Assembly: GCA_944363915.1 (NCBI GenBank)
Contig: CALVVR010000007.1
Span: forward strand, 1 to 46,116
Source of the DNA: an uncultured Bacilli bacterium
GTDB lineage: Bacteria; Bacillota_I; Bacilli_A; RF39; UBA660
Reading direction: 5' to 3'
DNA length: 46,116 nt
Shown here: positions 15,353 to 24,879 of the stretch, one piece after another
Layout: the number at the start of each line of letters is the position of its first letter
Numbering within the stretch: the first letter of the stretch is position 1
Made by a program: the position numbers and the translations under genes
Notes under the pieces: model-generated
Told to the model about the DNA's origin: nothing
The model's database searches: none
The model's input: the letters and a program-made list of their open reading frames with translations, nothing else

Positions 15353-15380
15353 ATGATTACAACTTCACAAAAATTAAATC

Positions 15381-16352
15381 TTATTTTTTTATTAAAAATT
15401 CTTTAATTTCATTAGGGTTTTTATCATTAAATATAATATCGTAAATTAGATTTATAATTGGAATATTTACTTTTTTATTATCTAGTAATTTATAAATTGA
15501 TTTTAAAGTATATAATCCTTCAATTGTAGTATTATTTTTAAATTCTTCAATTAATTCTTTAGGAGTATTTTCGCCAATCATTTTACCAAATCTAAAATTT
15601 CTACTTTTAATACTTGTAGCCGTTAATAATAAATCACCAAATCCAGCAAATGAAAGGATAGTGTTTTTATTACCATCTAAAGCTTTTATTAATTCTTTTA
15701 TATCATGTAATGATTCAGTAATAAACATTGCTTGAGTTGATTCTGGTAATCCCATACCATCAATTATTCCTGCTGCTATAGCTATAATGTTTTTTACTGA
15801 CCCACATATTTCAATACCGATAATATCATCTGTTGTTCTTAATTTTAAATAATTGTTTTGTAATGCTTTTATAATTATATCTTCAGTATATTCATCTTTA
15901 GTTGCTAATGACAATCCAATTGGCACTTTTCTTATTATATCAATGGCAAAGCTAGGACCTGATATAATAGCTATTCTATCGGTTTTAATATACTTTTTAA
16001 TAACATCATCGACAAATAAACATGTATCTTGTTCGATTCCTTTACTCGCAATGCAAATTGGTTGATTTTGGTAATAGTTACTTAATTCTTTAGAAACTGA
16101 ATCAACAAAACCAGCTGGAACAGCAATAATAATTAAATCACTATTTTTAATAGCTTGTTTTAAATTGTTAGTATATTTAAAATTATTTGGTAAAATAAAA
16201 TTGGGTAAAACTCTATTATTGGTATGATTCTCTTTTAATTCTTTTAATTCATTATCTAATTTAGTCCATATAGTTATATCATGATTATTTTCATTAACCA
16301 TTATAGCTAGAGCAAGTCCATATGCTCCAGCACCTAAAATTGTTACTTTCAT
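15381..16352 (-). CDS. gpsA: NAD(P)+-dependent glycerol-3-phosphate dehydrogenase
   Basis: 323 aa. The Rossmann start ILGAGAYGLALAIM has Tyr where many have Trp. IIAVPAGF, GPSFAIDI, the catalytic-lysine region GSVKNIIAIAAGI and SRNFRFG are family hallmarks. It reduces dihydroxyacetone phosphate to sn-glycerol-3-phosphate in the cytosol, for phospholipids and for CDP-glycerol. Ribosome site GAGGTG is 7 nt before the ATG. It is divergent from the phosphonate/teichoic acid operon by about 130 bp, which suggests it helps supply glycerol phosphate to that polymer. Confidence 0.95.
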   Translation of the reverse strand: MKVTILGAGAYGLALAIMVNENNHDITIWTKLDNELKELKENHTNNRVLPNFILPNNFKYTNNLKQAIKNSDLIIIAVPAGFVDSVSKELSNYYQNQPICIASKGIEQDTCLFVDDVIKKYIKTDRIAIISGPSFAIDIIRKVPIGLSLATKDEYTEDIIIKALQNNYLKLRTTDDIIGIEICGSVKNIIAIAAGIIDGMGLPESTQAMFITESLHDIKELIKALDGNKNTILSFAGFGDLLLTATSIKSRNFRFGKMIGENTPKELIEEFKNNTTIEGLYTLKSIYKLLDNKKVNIPIINLIYDIIFNDKNPNEIKEFLIKK

Positions 16353-16448
16353 AAATGCACCTCATCATTATTTTAACATAAACATTGACATTTTTCTTTT
16401 AAATATAATGTTTTTTTGTCAAAACACTATGAAAATATAGTTGAATTA

Positions 16449-16457
16449 TGATATACT
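16449..16457 (+). promoter_or_regulatory. Extended -10 promoter of the phosphonate operon
   Basis: TGATATACT (TG-N-TATACT) lies about 24 nt before the ATG at 16482, with no good -35. The same nonamer precedes glyA (35684-35692). The divergent gpsA promoter shares this 130-bp gap but I could not place it firmly. Confidence 0.5.
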
Positions 16458-16481
16458 ATTAAAAGAAAGAAGGTATTATTG

Positions 16482-17798
16482 ATGAAAAAAAATAAAACAG
16501 TTTATATAGCAATGTCTGCTGATGTCATTCACAGTGGACATATTAATGTCATTGAAGAAGGAGCAAAATATGGTGATGTAATAATTGGTTTATTGACTGA
16601 TGAAGCTATTGCTACTTATAAAAGATTGCCAATTTTAGATTATGAAACACGGAAAAAAATATTTGAAAATATTAAAAATGTTAGTAAAGTAGTAGAACAA
16701 AATACATTGGATTATACAGATAACTTAAAGAAATTAAAGCCAGATTATGTTGTTCATGGTGATGATTGGAAACAAGGCGTTCAGACTTTAATTAGAGAAA
16801 AAGTAATTGAAGTTTTAAAAGAATGGGGTGGCAAATTGATCGAAGTTCCATACACTAAAGGAATTTCTAGTACTGATTTAGCTAGTCAATATCGCTTTTT
16901 GGAAAATACCCCAGACAATAGACGATCAAAATTAAAAAGATTATTAAAAGTAAAACCATATATTAGATTAATTGATACATCAAATGGTTTGACAGGTTTA
17001 ATTGCTGAAAATGTTAAAATGGAAGATGAAAAAACCGCAACTACTAAAGAATTCGATGCAATGTGGGTTAGTAGTTTATGTGATTCCACTTTTAAAGGCA
17101 AACCAGATATTGAATTAGTAGATTTGACTAGTAGATTAAATACAATTAATGAAATCATGGAAGTAACTACTAAGCCAATCATTTTAGATGGTGATACAGG
17201 GGGTAAGATTGAACACTTTGCTTATAATGTTAAAACATTAGAAAGAATGGGTGTGTCAGCTATTATTATCGAAGATAAAACGGGATTGAAGAAAAATTCT
17301 TTATTTGGAACAGAAGTAAAACAAGAGTTAGATGATCCAGAGCATTTTGCTGCTAAAATCAGAGCTGGAAAACAAGCACAAGTTACTAGAGATTTTATGA
17401 TTTTTGCTCGTCTTGAAAGCTTAATTGCTGGCAAAGGGATTGATGATGCTTTAATGCGTGCTAAAATTTATATCGAAGCTGGTGCTGATGGCATTATGAT
17501 TCATAGTAAAGAAAAAGATGGACAAGAGATCTTTGAATTTATGAAAGAATTTAGAAAGTTTTCTAAAGATATTCCTATAGTTGTTGTACCTACTACGTAT
17601 AATCAATTTACAGAAGAAGAATTATATGAAAAAGGAGCTAACATTATAATCCACGCTAATCACTTATTAAGAAGTGCTTATCCGGCAATGGTTGATACTG
17701 CCAAAAGCATTTTAGAACATGGCCGTAGCAAAGAAGCTAGTGAAAAAAATTGTTTACCAATTAAAGAAATTCTTACTTTGATTCCTGGAGGTAAATAA
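16482..17798 (+). CDS. aepX: Bifunctional cytidylyltransferase / phosphoenolpyruvate mutase (Fom1-like)
   Basis: 438 aa. Residues 1-135 form a nucleotidyltransferase domain with H17-S-G-H20 and ISSTD at 128-132, as in glycerol-3-phosphate/TagD-type enzymes. Residues about 150-438 are PEP mutase with the diagnostic EDKx5NS motif (E264-D-K..N272-S273), DGDTGG and an isocitrate-lyase-like barrel. It isomerises PEP to phosphonopyruvate, forming the C-P bond. This domain order is that of Fom1, whose N-terminal half puts CMP on 2-hydroxyethylphosphonate; here it could do that or make CDP-glycerol. ATG 16482 has AAGAAGG upstream; an adjacent TTG in front is not needed. It is the first gene of the operon, 1 nt before the decarboxylase. 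Confidence 0.9.
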   Translation: MKKNKTVYIAMSADVIHSGHINVIEEGAKYGDVIIGLLTDEAIATYKRLPILDYETRKKIFENIKNVSKVVEQNTLDYTDNLKKLKPDYVVHGDDWKQGVQTLIREKVIEVLKEWGGKLIEVPYTKGISSTDLASQYRFLENTPDNRRSKLKRLLKVKPYIRLIDTSNGLTGLIAENVKMEDEKTATTKEFDAMWVSSLCDSTFKGKPDIELVDLTSRLNTINEIMEVTTKPIILDGDTGGKIEHFAYNVKTLERMGVSAIIIEDKTGLKKNSLFGTEVKQELDDPEHFAAKIRAGKQAQVTRDFMIFARLESLIAGKGIDDALMRAKIYIEAGADGIMIHSKEKDGQEIFEFMKEFRKFSKDIPIVVVPTTYNQFTEEELYEKGANIIIHANHLLRSAYPAMVDTAKSILEHGRSKEASEKNCLPIKEILTLIPGGK

Positions 17799-17799
17799 A

Positions 17800-18909
17800 A
17801 TGATTAATACTAAAGAATTTTATGACTATTTAGTAAAAAAAGGATTAGACTTCTTTGTAGGAGTTCCTGATTCACTTTTAAAAAATTTATGTGCTTGTAT
17901 TAAAGAAAATAGCGATTCTAAACATAATATTATTACTGCTAATGAAGGTAACGCTGTTGCTATAGCATGTGGTTATCACATGTCAAGCAATAAATATGGT
18001 GTAGTTTATATGCAAAATTCAGGATTAGGTAATACCGTTAATCCACTACTATCATTAGCTGACGAAGAAGTATACAATATACCAATGTTGTTAATAATCG
18101 GATGGCGTGGTGAACCTGGTAAAAAGGATGAACCGCAACATGTAAAACAGGGAAAATTAACTTTGCCATTATTAGAGACAATGGGAATTGAATATATGAT
18201 TTTAAATAGCAATTATCAAGAACAAATTGATAAATGTTATAATTATATGAAAGAAACTAATAAACCAATTGCTGTTGTTGTTAAAAAAGATACTTTTGAT
18301 AATTATACAATAACTAAAGAAAAGAACAACTATACATTAACAAGAGAAGAAGCTTTGGATACAGTTTTAAAAGAACTTAACGATGATGATTTTATTGTAT
18401 CTACTACTGGTAAAACTTCAAGAGAAATTTTTGAATTAAGAGAAAAAAATCATCAAGGACATGCTAATGATTTTTTAACTGTTGGTTCTATGGGTCATAC
18501 AGCATCGATTGCTTTTGGTATGTGTTTAAATACTGATAAAAATATCTATTGCATTGATGGTGATGGATCATTTATTATGCATATGGGTAGTTTTGCTGTA
18601 ATTGCCCAAAATCAATGCGATAATTTTAAATATATTTTGATTAACAATGGAGCCCACGAATCAGTTGGTGGACAACCAACTGTTGGATTTAATATTAAAA
18701 TTGATGAAATTTTAAAAGCTGTTGGCTTTAAAAATGTTTATTTAGCAACTGATAAAGAAGAGATTAAAAAGGCTATTTCTAAAATGAAAAACAATAGTAT
18801 GGAAGCTTTAGTAATCTACACTAAACAAGGTTCAAGAGAAGATTTAGGTAGACCTACTACAACACCAGTTGAAAATAAAGTTGCCTTAATGGAAAAAATT
18901 AGTAAATAG
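17800..18909 (+). CDS. aepY: Phosphonopyruvate decarboxylase (TPP-dependent)
   Basis: 369 aa, normal for the family. The first half binds the pyrimidine of thiamine diphosphate (TANEGNAVAIACGYH with the activating Glu). The second half has the TPP/Mg motif G254-D-G-S257 ending in the NN of ILINNGAHESVGG. It converts phosphonopyruvate to phosphonoacetaldehyde and CO2, pulling the unfavourable PEP mutase step forward. The gene is spaced 1 nt after aepX and 9 nt before the fused reductase gene, so all three are co-translated or nearly so. The pyrimidine/pyrophosphate half order distinguishes it from sulfopyruvate decarboxylase subunits, which are split. Confidence 0.93.
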   Translation: MINTKEFYDYLVKKGLDFFVGVPDSLLKNLCACIKENSDSKHNIITANEGNAVAIACGYHMSSNKYGVVYMQNSGLGNTVNPLLSLADEEVYNIPMLLIIGWRGEPGKKDEPQHVKQGKLTLPLLETMGIEYMILNSNYQEQIDKCYNYMKETNKPIAVVVKKDTFDNYTITKEKNNYTLTREEALDTVLKELNDDDFIVSTTGKTSREIFELREKNHQGHANDFLTVGSMGHTASIAFGMCLNTDKNIYCIDGDGSFIMHMGSFAVIAQNQCDNFKYILINNGAHESVGGQPTVGFNIKIDEILKAVGFKNVYLATDKEEIKKAISKMKNNSMEALVIYTKQGSREDLGRPTTTPVENKVALMEKISK

Positions 18910-18918
18910 GGGGTATTT

Positions 18919-20736
18919 ATGAAAGCTGTTATATTTAATTCCGGTTTAGGAAAGAGAATGGGCGATTTGACCAAAAACAACCATAAGTCAATGGTTAGAT
19001 TAAGTAATAATGAGACGATTTTTGAAAGACAAATTCGTCTTTTAAGTGAATGTGGAATTAAAGATTTTTTAATTACTACTGGTCCTTTTGAGGAACAATT
19101 AAAAGCAGTTGCAAGTCTTTTCCCGGATTTAAATTTTACATTTGTTAGAAATCCAATTTATGATAAAACAAATTATATCTATTCTATGTATTTAGCAAGA
19201 CAATATTTTGATGATGATGTAATTATGCTTCATGGTGATTTGGTTTTTGATCGTAAGTTAATGCATGATATTCTAGCTGATCCAAGAAGTAATTTGGCTA
19301 CAGTTAATCATAATAAATCTTTACCAGAAAAAGATTTTAAAGCAAGGATAATTAACGGTAAAATAGTTGAGGTTGGCATTAATATTTTTGATAATAATTG
19401 CTTTGCTTTTCAGCCTTGTTACAAGTTAAGTAAAGAAAATATTCAAAAATGGTTAGCTAATGTTTCTTCTTTTATCGATAGAGGAATTGATGGTGTTTAT
19501 GCCGAAAATGCTTTTAACGAAATATCGGATAGTATACCAATCGAAGAATTTTCCTATGAAAATTATTATATAGATGAAGTAGATACGCCTGAAGATTTAA
19601 AAAGAGTTAGTGAAGAAATAAGACCATTTGATTTTAGAGAACAAAATATTATTTTTTCAAATGAAGAGATGGATATTGTTGATTTTGTAAAAAAAAACGC
19701 TACTAAGCCGTTGATTGTATCAACAGAAATATTTAATCAAAGTAATTTAAAAAAATTATTAGATGATAATAATATTAATTATGTATTGTTTAGTGATTTT
19801 TCACCTAATCCTAAGTATGAAGAATTGGTTTTAGGTATATCTAAATTTAAAAAAAATAATTGTGATTATGTTGTCTCTTATGGGGGAGGAAGTGCTATTG
19901 ATATTGCTAAATGTATTAAATTATATGGAAAAGCAGAAGAATGTGATAATTATTTAGAAAGTGAAAAGAAATTTAATTTAATTAAACATTTAGCTATTCC
20001 AACGACAGCTGGAACTGGTAGTGAATCAACCAGATTTGCTGTTGTTTATAAAGATGGTATTAAAAATTCAATTACTCATGATAGTATTATTCCTAATGAT
20101 GTTATTTTAAATTCTTCTTTATTAAAAACATTACCTGATTATCAAAAAAAATCAACGATGCTAGATGCTTTGTGTCAAGCTATTGAATCATATTGGTCAG
20201 TCAACTCAACTGTAGAAAGTAAAAAATACGCTAAAGAAGCAATGATGCTTATTTTGGAAAACATGTTTAAATATTTAGAAAATGATGAGATGGCTATGCG
20301 AGAAATTATGAAAGCTTCTAATTTAGCAGGGCGTGCAATCAATATCTCACAAACAACAGCAGCTCATGCGATGAGTTATAAAATAACTTCTTTATATGGA
20401 ACAAGCCATGGTCATGCTGTTGCTTTATGTCTACCTTATATTTGGGAGTATATGATCAATAATTTAGATAGATGTATTGATCCAAGAGGAAAAGATTATA
20501 TTGTTGATGTTATGCATGATTTAGCTGACATATTTGAATGTGAAAATGTAAAAGAAGCAATAGATAAATTAAAGAACATAATAAATGAACTAAATTTATC
20601 AATTCCACAAGTAAACGCTGTCGAATTAGATAAATTAGTTAATTCTATTAATCAAGAAAGATTAAAAAACAATCCAATTAAATTAAACAAGGAAAATATT
20701 GAAGAAATTTATTTGAAATCGTTAAAAAGTAAGTAG
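18919..20736 (+). CDS. Fusion: nucleotidyltransferase + phosphonoacetaldehyde reductase (Fe-ADH type)
   Basis: 605 aa. Residues 1 to about 235 are an NTP-transferase (LicC/PntC-like) with GLGKRMGDLTKNNHKSM at 9-25, LHGDLVFD and a C-terminal DEVDTPEDL. Residues about 250-605 are an iron-type alcohol dehydrogenase with GGGSAIDIAK, PTTAGTGSES, LDALCQAIESYWS and SHGHAVAL. The Asp and two distal His metal ligands appear present, but the usual His after DAL is Gln. In this operon the reductase should turn phosphonoacetaldehyde into 2-hydroxyethylphosphonate, and the cytidylyltransferase should activate it to CMP-HEP. PntC, by comparison, fuses a cytidylyltransferase to a transaminase. Exact nucleotide and substrate are inferred. 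Confidence 0.82.
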   Translation: MKAVIFNSGLGKRMGDLTKNNHKSMVRLSNNETIFERQIRLLSECGIKDFLITTGPFEEQLKAVASLFPDLNFTFVRNPIYDKTNYIYSMYLARQYFDDDVIMLHGDLVFDRKLMHDILADPRSNLATVNHNKSLPEKDFKARIINGKIVEVGINIFDNNCFAFQPCYKLSKENIQKWLANVSSFIDRGIDGVYAENAFNEISDSIPIEEFSYENYYIDEVDTPEDLKRVSEEIRPFDFREQNIIFSNEEMDIVDFVKKNATKPLIVSTEIFNQSNLKKLLDDNNINYVLFSDFSPNPKYEELVLGISKFKKNNCDYVVSYGGGSAIDIAKCIKLYGKAEECDNYLESEKKFNLIKHLAIPTTAGTGSESTRFAVVYKDGIKNSITHDSIIPNDVILNSSLLKTLPDYQKKSTMLDALCQAIESYWSVNSTVESKKYAKEAMMLILENMFKYLENDEMAMREIMKASNLAGRAINISQTTAAHAMSYKITSLYGTSHGHAVALCLPYIWEYMINNLDRCIDPRGKDYIVDVMHDLADIFECENVKEAIDKLKNIINELNLSIPQVNAVELDKLVNSINQERLKNNPIKLNKENIEEIYLKSLKSK

Positions 20737-20751
20737 AAAGTAGGGAGTATT

Positions 20752-23700
20752 ATGGCAGCCAAGAAATATGCCGTTTCGGTAATTGTGCCAGTATATAATG
20801 TTGAAAAATATATTAAGGAGTGCTTAGATTCTTTAGTTAATCAAACTTTAAAAAATATTGAAATAATAGTTGTTAATGATGGTAGTCCTGATAATTCACA
20901 AGTTATAATCGATGAATATGTTAAAAAATATCCTGATAAAGTTAAATCGTTTATTAAAAAAAATGGTGGATTATCGGACGCTAGAAATTACGGCATTAAC
21001 AAAGCTAGTGGTGAATATGTAGCATTTGTTGATAGTGATGATTTTGTTGATAAAAATATGTGCAAATTAATGTATAGACGAGCTAAGGCTTATGATTGTG
21101 ATATAGTTGTTTCTCCATATTATAGATACACAATTGGTAGTTTGAAGAAAACAATTGGTGGTAAAATGAATATCAATGCTAATGTTTTTCACGGAAAAGA
21201 ATACATGATTCGTAATGATATTATGATTGTTTGTAATAAAATTTATCGTTTAGATTTTATTAAATCTTTTCCTTTTAAAACAAATACATGGTATGAAGAT
21301 GTGGCATGGACCCCAATTGTTATGTCCTATGCTACAAAAGTTAGTTATATTAGTAAAGTGTTCTATCATTACATTATTAGAGAAAATTCAATCACTCAAA
21401 GTAAAACTGATGTAAGAACAATTCAGGGAATAGATTCTGTTTTTCATTCAATTAATAATTGTAATCCCAAAGAAAAAGATGTAATTGAATATTTTGGTTT
21501 TAGAAGATTATTATTTGAAACTAGAATGCGACTACCGTATCGAGAAAAATATATCGAAGCAATTAAAAAATTGTTGCCAACTTTAGAAAAAAATAAATAT
21601 TTAATTGAAAATCAATTTTATTATGATAAATTTAAAGAATTAAAAAAAGGTATATATATAATTCCTAGAAATTATTATTATGCTAATTTTGAAGATTCCA
21701 AAGAATATAATAGTGAAATTATTGAACAATGGGAACAATTTCTTTCTTGTGGCATTGGTAAGTTTGAATGTTTAAATATTAGCAATTCCAAAATTAATAA
21801 TAAATTAATTAATAAAGCTTATAAAGAAAAAAAATATAAAATAGTAAATGATTACTTTTTGTTAAATAGAATTTATGAAACAGGTGGTATAGCTTTAAAC
21901 TATAATGTTAAGTTTGAAAAGTTTATTTCGGAATGTTTGATAAATGAATGCTTTTTTTGTTATGATGAAAATGGAGACATTAGCACCGATATTTGGGGAG
22001 CCGTGGCAAATTCTTCCGTAATAAAAGATATAATTAATATTTTCGAGGCAAAACTACAAAATGGGTATATGGAAGATGATTTACTTAAAATAAGCATTAT
22101 TAGTTATTTTGAAGATAAAAAGAAATACAAATTAGATGGATATACTAAAAAAATGGATTATAATATTTCATTTTATAAATATAGTTATTTTTATTCAATA
22201 AAATCTTTAAAAAAGGAATCAAAGCTAAAAAAATTATTAAAATTATTTCTGCATAAAGCTATTCAAATTAAATTTATCAAAAATATATTATTATTTTTGA
22301 TATCGACAAAAAAACTATTAATGTCGAAAAATTTTAAATGTTTTAAATATGCTAAATATTATGAAAAAAAAGAACTTGTTGATAATTTGTTTCTTTTTGA
22401 ATCTTTTTATGGTCGTGGATTATTATCTAATCCTTACGCTTTATTTATTGAACTTACTAAACGAAAAGATTTCAGTAATAAACAAATAGTTTGGGTTTTG
22501 GACAAAAAGAAAAATCATAAAGAATTAATAAGGAAATTCAAGAAGAAATATTCTAATGTTTCTTTTGTTGAGCGAGGAACACTAGCTTATTACAAATATT
22601 TAGCCACTGCTAAATATTTGATAAATGATGTTACTTTTTCATTTGAATATATAAAAAAAGAAAGTCAAGTTTATATAAATACTTGGCATAGTATAACTGT
22701 TAAAACTTTAGGATATGATATTCCAGGCAATCCGCTTAATGCTAAAAATGTTATAAGGAACTTTTTCGCGACAGATTATTTTTTATCACCTAATGATTTT
22801 ATGGGAAAAGAAATTTTTGGTGAATCACATAAAATGAATAATATTTATCCAGGTACAGTGATTCAAGAAGGATTTCCAAGAGATGATTTAACTTATCTAT
22901 ATACTAGAAACGAAGTTATTAGTATAATGAAAGATGCTGGGGTAAGTGTCGATGAAAATAAAAAAATTATTATTTATGCCCCAACTTGGCGAGGAGATAA
23001 ACTTGGAAAACCTTCTGATGATATTAATGAGTATAATCGTTTATTAGAGGAAATCACTAAAAATATTGATAATAAAAAATATCAAGTTTTATTAAGAGTT
23101 CATCAGTTAGTATATCAACATATTGATAAAAAAAATGGTTTATTAAAAAAAATTGTACCTAGCACAATTGATGCAAATATAATGTTTGCAGCAACTGATT
23201 TGCTCATTACTGATTATTCGAGTATCTTTTTTGATTATTTACCAACTGGTAAACCAATTTTATTTTATTCGCCTGATGTTGAAGAATATAATAAATATCG
23301 TGGTAATTATTTCTATGCTGACGATTTGCCTTCTCATACTTCAACTACTGTTGAAGAATTGTGTTATGATATTAATCATATTGACGAAATAACAAAACAA
23401 TATAAGAAGAAATATCAATATTTTGTTAAAACTTATTGCGGGTATGAAAACGGTAAGGACAGTAAAAGAATAGTTGATGGTATATTTTATAATAAGAAAA
23501 TGAATTCTTATCAGTTGTCTCATAACAAGAAAAAAGTTCTTTTATATATTAAAAATGTTGAATCAATTGATAATTATGCGGAAAGATTAATTAGAATTTT
23601 GGATCCTAATAAATATGATATTACTTTCTTTGTAGATGATAAGCACAAAGAAGATTATTATAAATTGTTAAGTAAATATTTAGATTATAATGTTAGAGTT

Positions 23701-24090
23701 TTTGGTATGAGTCATTCAAAATATTATAGTTTTACGCTTTCAGAGTTCTATCTTATTAAATCGTTAAATTATTATAATGGATTAACAGACAAAAAACGAA
23801 ATATTATTAACAATCATTTCAAAAGAGAATGGATTAGAAATTTTGGTGATTGTCAATTCGATTTGATTATTAATTTATCAGGTGATGAATTATATTTTAA
23901 TTATTTGTTTTTAAGTGGTAATAAAAATGCAATAAAAATTATTAGAAATGCTTATTCGAATAATAAAAACAAAAGACAACCTAAAGTTTGTCATTCGATG
24001 AAAGTTTATTGTGAATATGATAAGACTTTTATTACTTTTTCATCTTTATTAGATGTTTTAATTGAAATTGGTGAATCATTGGATGAATAA
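20752..24090 (+). CDS. Multidomain GT2 glycosyltransferase / CDP-glycerol glycerophosphotransferase
   Basis: 1112 aa. Residues 1 to about 230 are a GT2 domain (VSVIVPVYNVEKYI, VNDGSPDNS, VDSDDF, WYEDV). Residues about 320-440 resemble GT32 capsular transferases (RIYETGGIALNYN at 373-385), but the DxD after GG is replaced by NYN, so this part is probably inactive. Residues about 530-920 are a Glyphos_transf domain (TagB/TagF type) with W645-H646, YAPTWRG and D821-Y-S-S824. A GT-B-like tail of about 180 residues follows. It would add sugars and polymerise glycerol phosphate on lipid-linked teichoic acid at the inner membrane face. No membrane helix is evident. It overlaps licD by 8 nt. Confidence 0.85.
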   Translation: MAAKKYAVSVIVPVYNVEKYIKECLDSLVNQTLKNIEIIVVNDGSPDNSQVIIDEYVKKYPDKVKSFIKKNGGLSDARNYGINKASGEYVAFVDSDDFVDKNMCKLMYRRAKAYDCDIVVSPYYRYTIGSLKKTIGGKMNINANVFHGKEYMIRNDIMIVCNKIYRLDFIKSFPFKTNTWYEDVAWTPIVMSYATKVSYISKVFYHYIIRENSITQSKTDVRTIQGIDSVFHSINNCNPKEKDVIEYFGFRRLLFETRMRLPYREKYIEAIKKLLPTLEKNKYLIENQFYYDKFKELKKGIYIIPRNYYYANFEDSKEYNSEIIEQWEQFLSCGIGKFECLNISNSKINNKLINKAYKEKKYKIVNDYFLLNRIYETGGIALNYNVKFEKFISECLINECFFCYDENGDISTDIWGAVANSSVIKDIINIFEAKLQNGYMEDDLLKISIISYFEDKKKYKLDGYTKKMDYNISFYKYSYFYSIKSLKKESKLKKLLKLFLHKAIQIKFIKNILLFLISTKKLLMSKNFKCFKYAKYYEKKELVDNLFLFESFYGRGLLSNPYALFIELTKRKDFSNKQIVWVLDKKKNHKELIRKFKKKYSNVSFVERGTLAYYKYLATAKYLINDVTFSFEYIKKESQVYINTWHSITVKTLGYDIPGNPLNAKNVIRNFFATDYFLSPNDFMGKEIFGESHKMNNIYPGTVIQEGFPRDDLTYLYTRNEVISIMKDAGVSVDENKKIIIYAPTWRGDKLGKPSDDINEYNRLLEEITKNIDNKKYQVLLRVHQLVYQHIDKKNGLLKKIVPSTIDANIMFAATDLLITDYSSIFFDYLPTGKPILFYSPDVEEYNKYRGNYFYADDLPSHTSTTVEELCYDINHIDEITKQYKKKYQYFVKTYCGYENGKDSKRIVDGIFYNKKMNSYQLSHNKKKVLLYIKNVESIDNYAERLIRILDPNKYDITFFVDDKHKEDYYKLLSKYLDYNVRVFGMSHSKYYSFTLSEFYLIKSLNYYNGLTDKKRNIINNHFKREWIRNFGDCQFDLIINLSGDELYFNYLFLSGNKNAIKIIRNAYSNNKNKRQPKVCHSMKVYCEYDKTFITFSSLLDVLIEIGESLDE

Positions 24091-24868
24091 AGAATTAAGA
24101 AAATTACAACTAATTGAATTAGGTATTTTAAAAGAAGTAGATCGAATTTGTAAAAAGTATCATATTACTTATTATATGGCTGAAGGGAGTTTATTAGGGG
24201 CAATGCGTCACAATGGTTTTATTCCTTGGGATGATGATTTAGATATTGCAATGTTAAGAAAAGATTACGAAAGATTTCTTCAAGTTGCTCCTAAAGAAAT
24301 AAGTAAAGATTATGAGATACAATATTCTACAACTATAACTAAATACTGGTCACCGTTTATCAAGGTTAGATATTTAGATAATCGTGAATTTGCTCAAACT
24401 CATATTGCTCATTTAACTGATCATAATGGTCCTTTATTAGATATTTTCCCGATCGATAATGTTCCTAGAATGGATAGTTTTAGGCAAAAAATACAAGCCA
24501 AAAAAATTAAATTATATCGTGGCATGTTAGGTTTTAAGTTATATCGTAAGCCAAAAAACATTAAAACTTTTATAGTTTTTCTTATGTCTAAATTTTATTC
24601 AATTAAAGGATTACATAAAAGATTGGATAAAACATTTAAAAAATATAATAATAAAAATAACAAATATTTAGTCAATTTAGCTAGTTATTATAACTATAAA
24701 AAACAAACTTTTCCAGTTAAATATTATGGTAAACCAAGATATGTTAAATTTGAGGATATGATGGTTCCAGTACCAAAAGAAGCTGAAAAAGTTTTAAATA
24801 AAATCTATGGTGATTATACTGTTTTACCGCCAGTAGAAAAAAGGGTTATCAAACATCATTTTGATTAG
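24083..24868 (+). CDS. licD: LicD-family phospho(no)transferase
   Basis: 261 aa. The LicD core YYMAEGSLLGAMRHNGFIPWDDDLDIAM is present, with the metal-binding D50-D-D-L-D54. LicD transfers a phospho-group from a CMP/CDP-activated donor onto a teichoic acid or glycan sugar: phosphocholine in pneumococcus. Here no choline genes are nearby, while a CMP-phosphonate pathway lies immediately upstream, so hydroxyethylphosphonate is the expected donor group. The ATG at 24083 overlaps the previous stop by 8 nt, with GGTG 9 nt upstream. An earlier TTG (24062) is possible. Confidence 0.88.
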   Translation: MNKELRKLQLIELGILKEVDRICKKYHITYYMAEGSLLGAMRHNGFIPWDDDLDIAMLRKDYERFLQVAPKEISKDYEIQYSTTITKYWSPFIKVRYLDNREFAQTHIAHLTDHNGPLLDIFPIDNVPRMDSFRQKIQAKKIKLYRGMLGFKLYRKPKNIKTFIVFLMSKFYSIKGLHKRLDKTFKKYNNKNNKYLVNLASYYNYKKQTFPVKYYGKPRYVKFEDMMVPVPKEAEKVLNKIYGDYTVLPPVEKRVIKHHFD

Positions 24869-24879
24869 TAGGTGATAAT

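Noticed and set aside
16385-16409. TTGACA and TATAAT in the gpsA/aepX gap as the operon promoter.
   Set aside because: They are only 13 bp apart, too close for a sigma-A promoter; the extended -10 at 16449 fits better.
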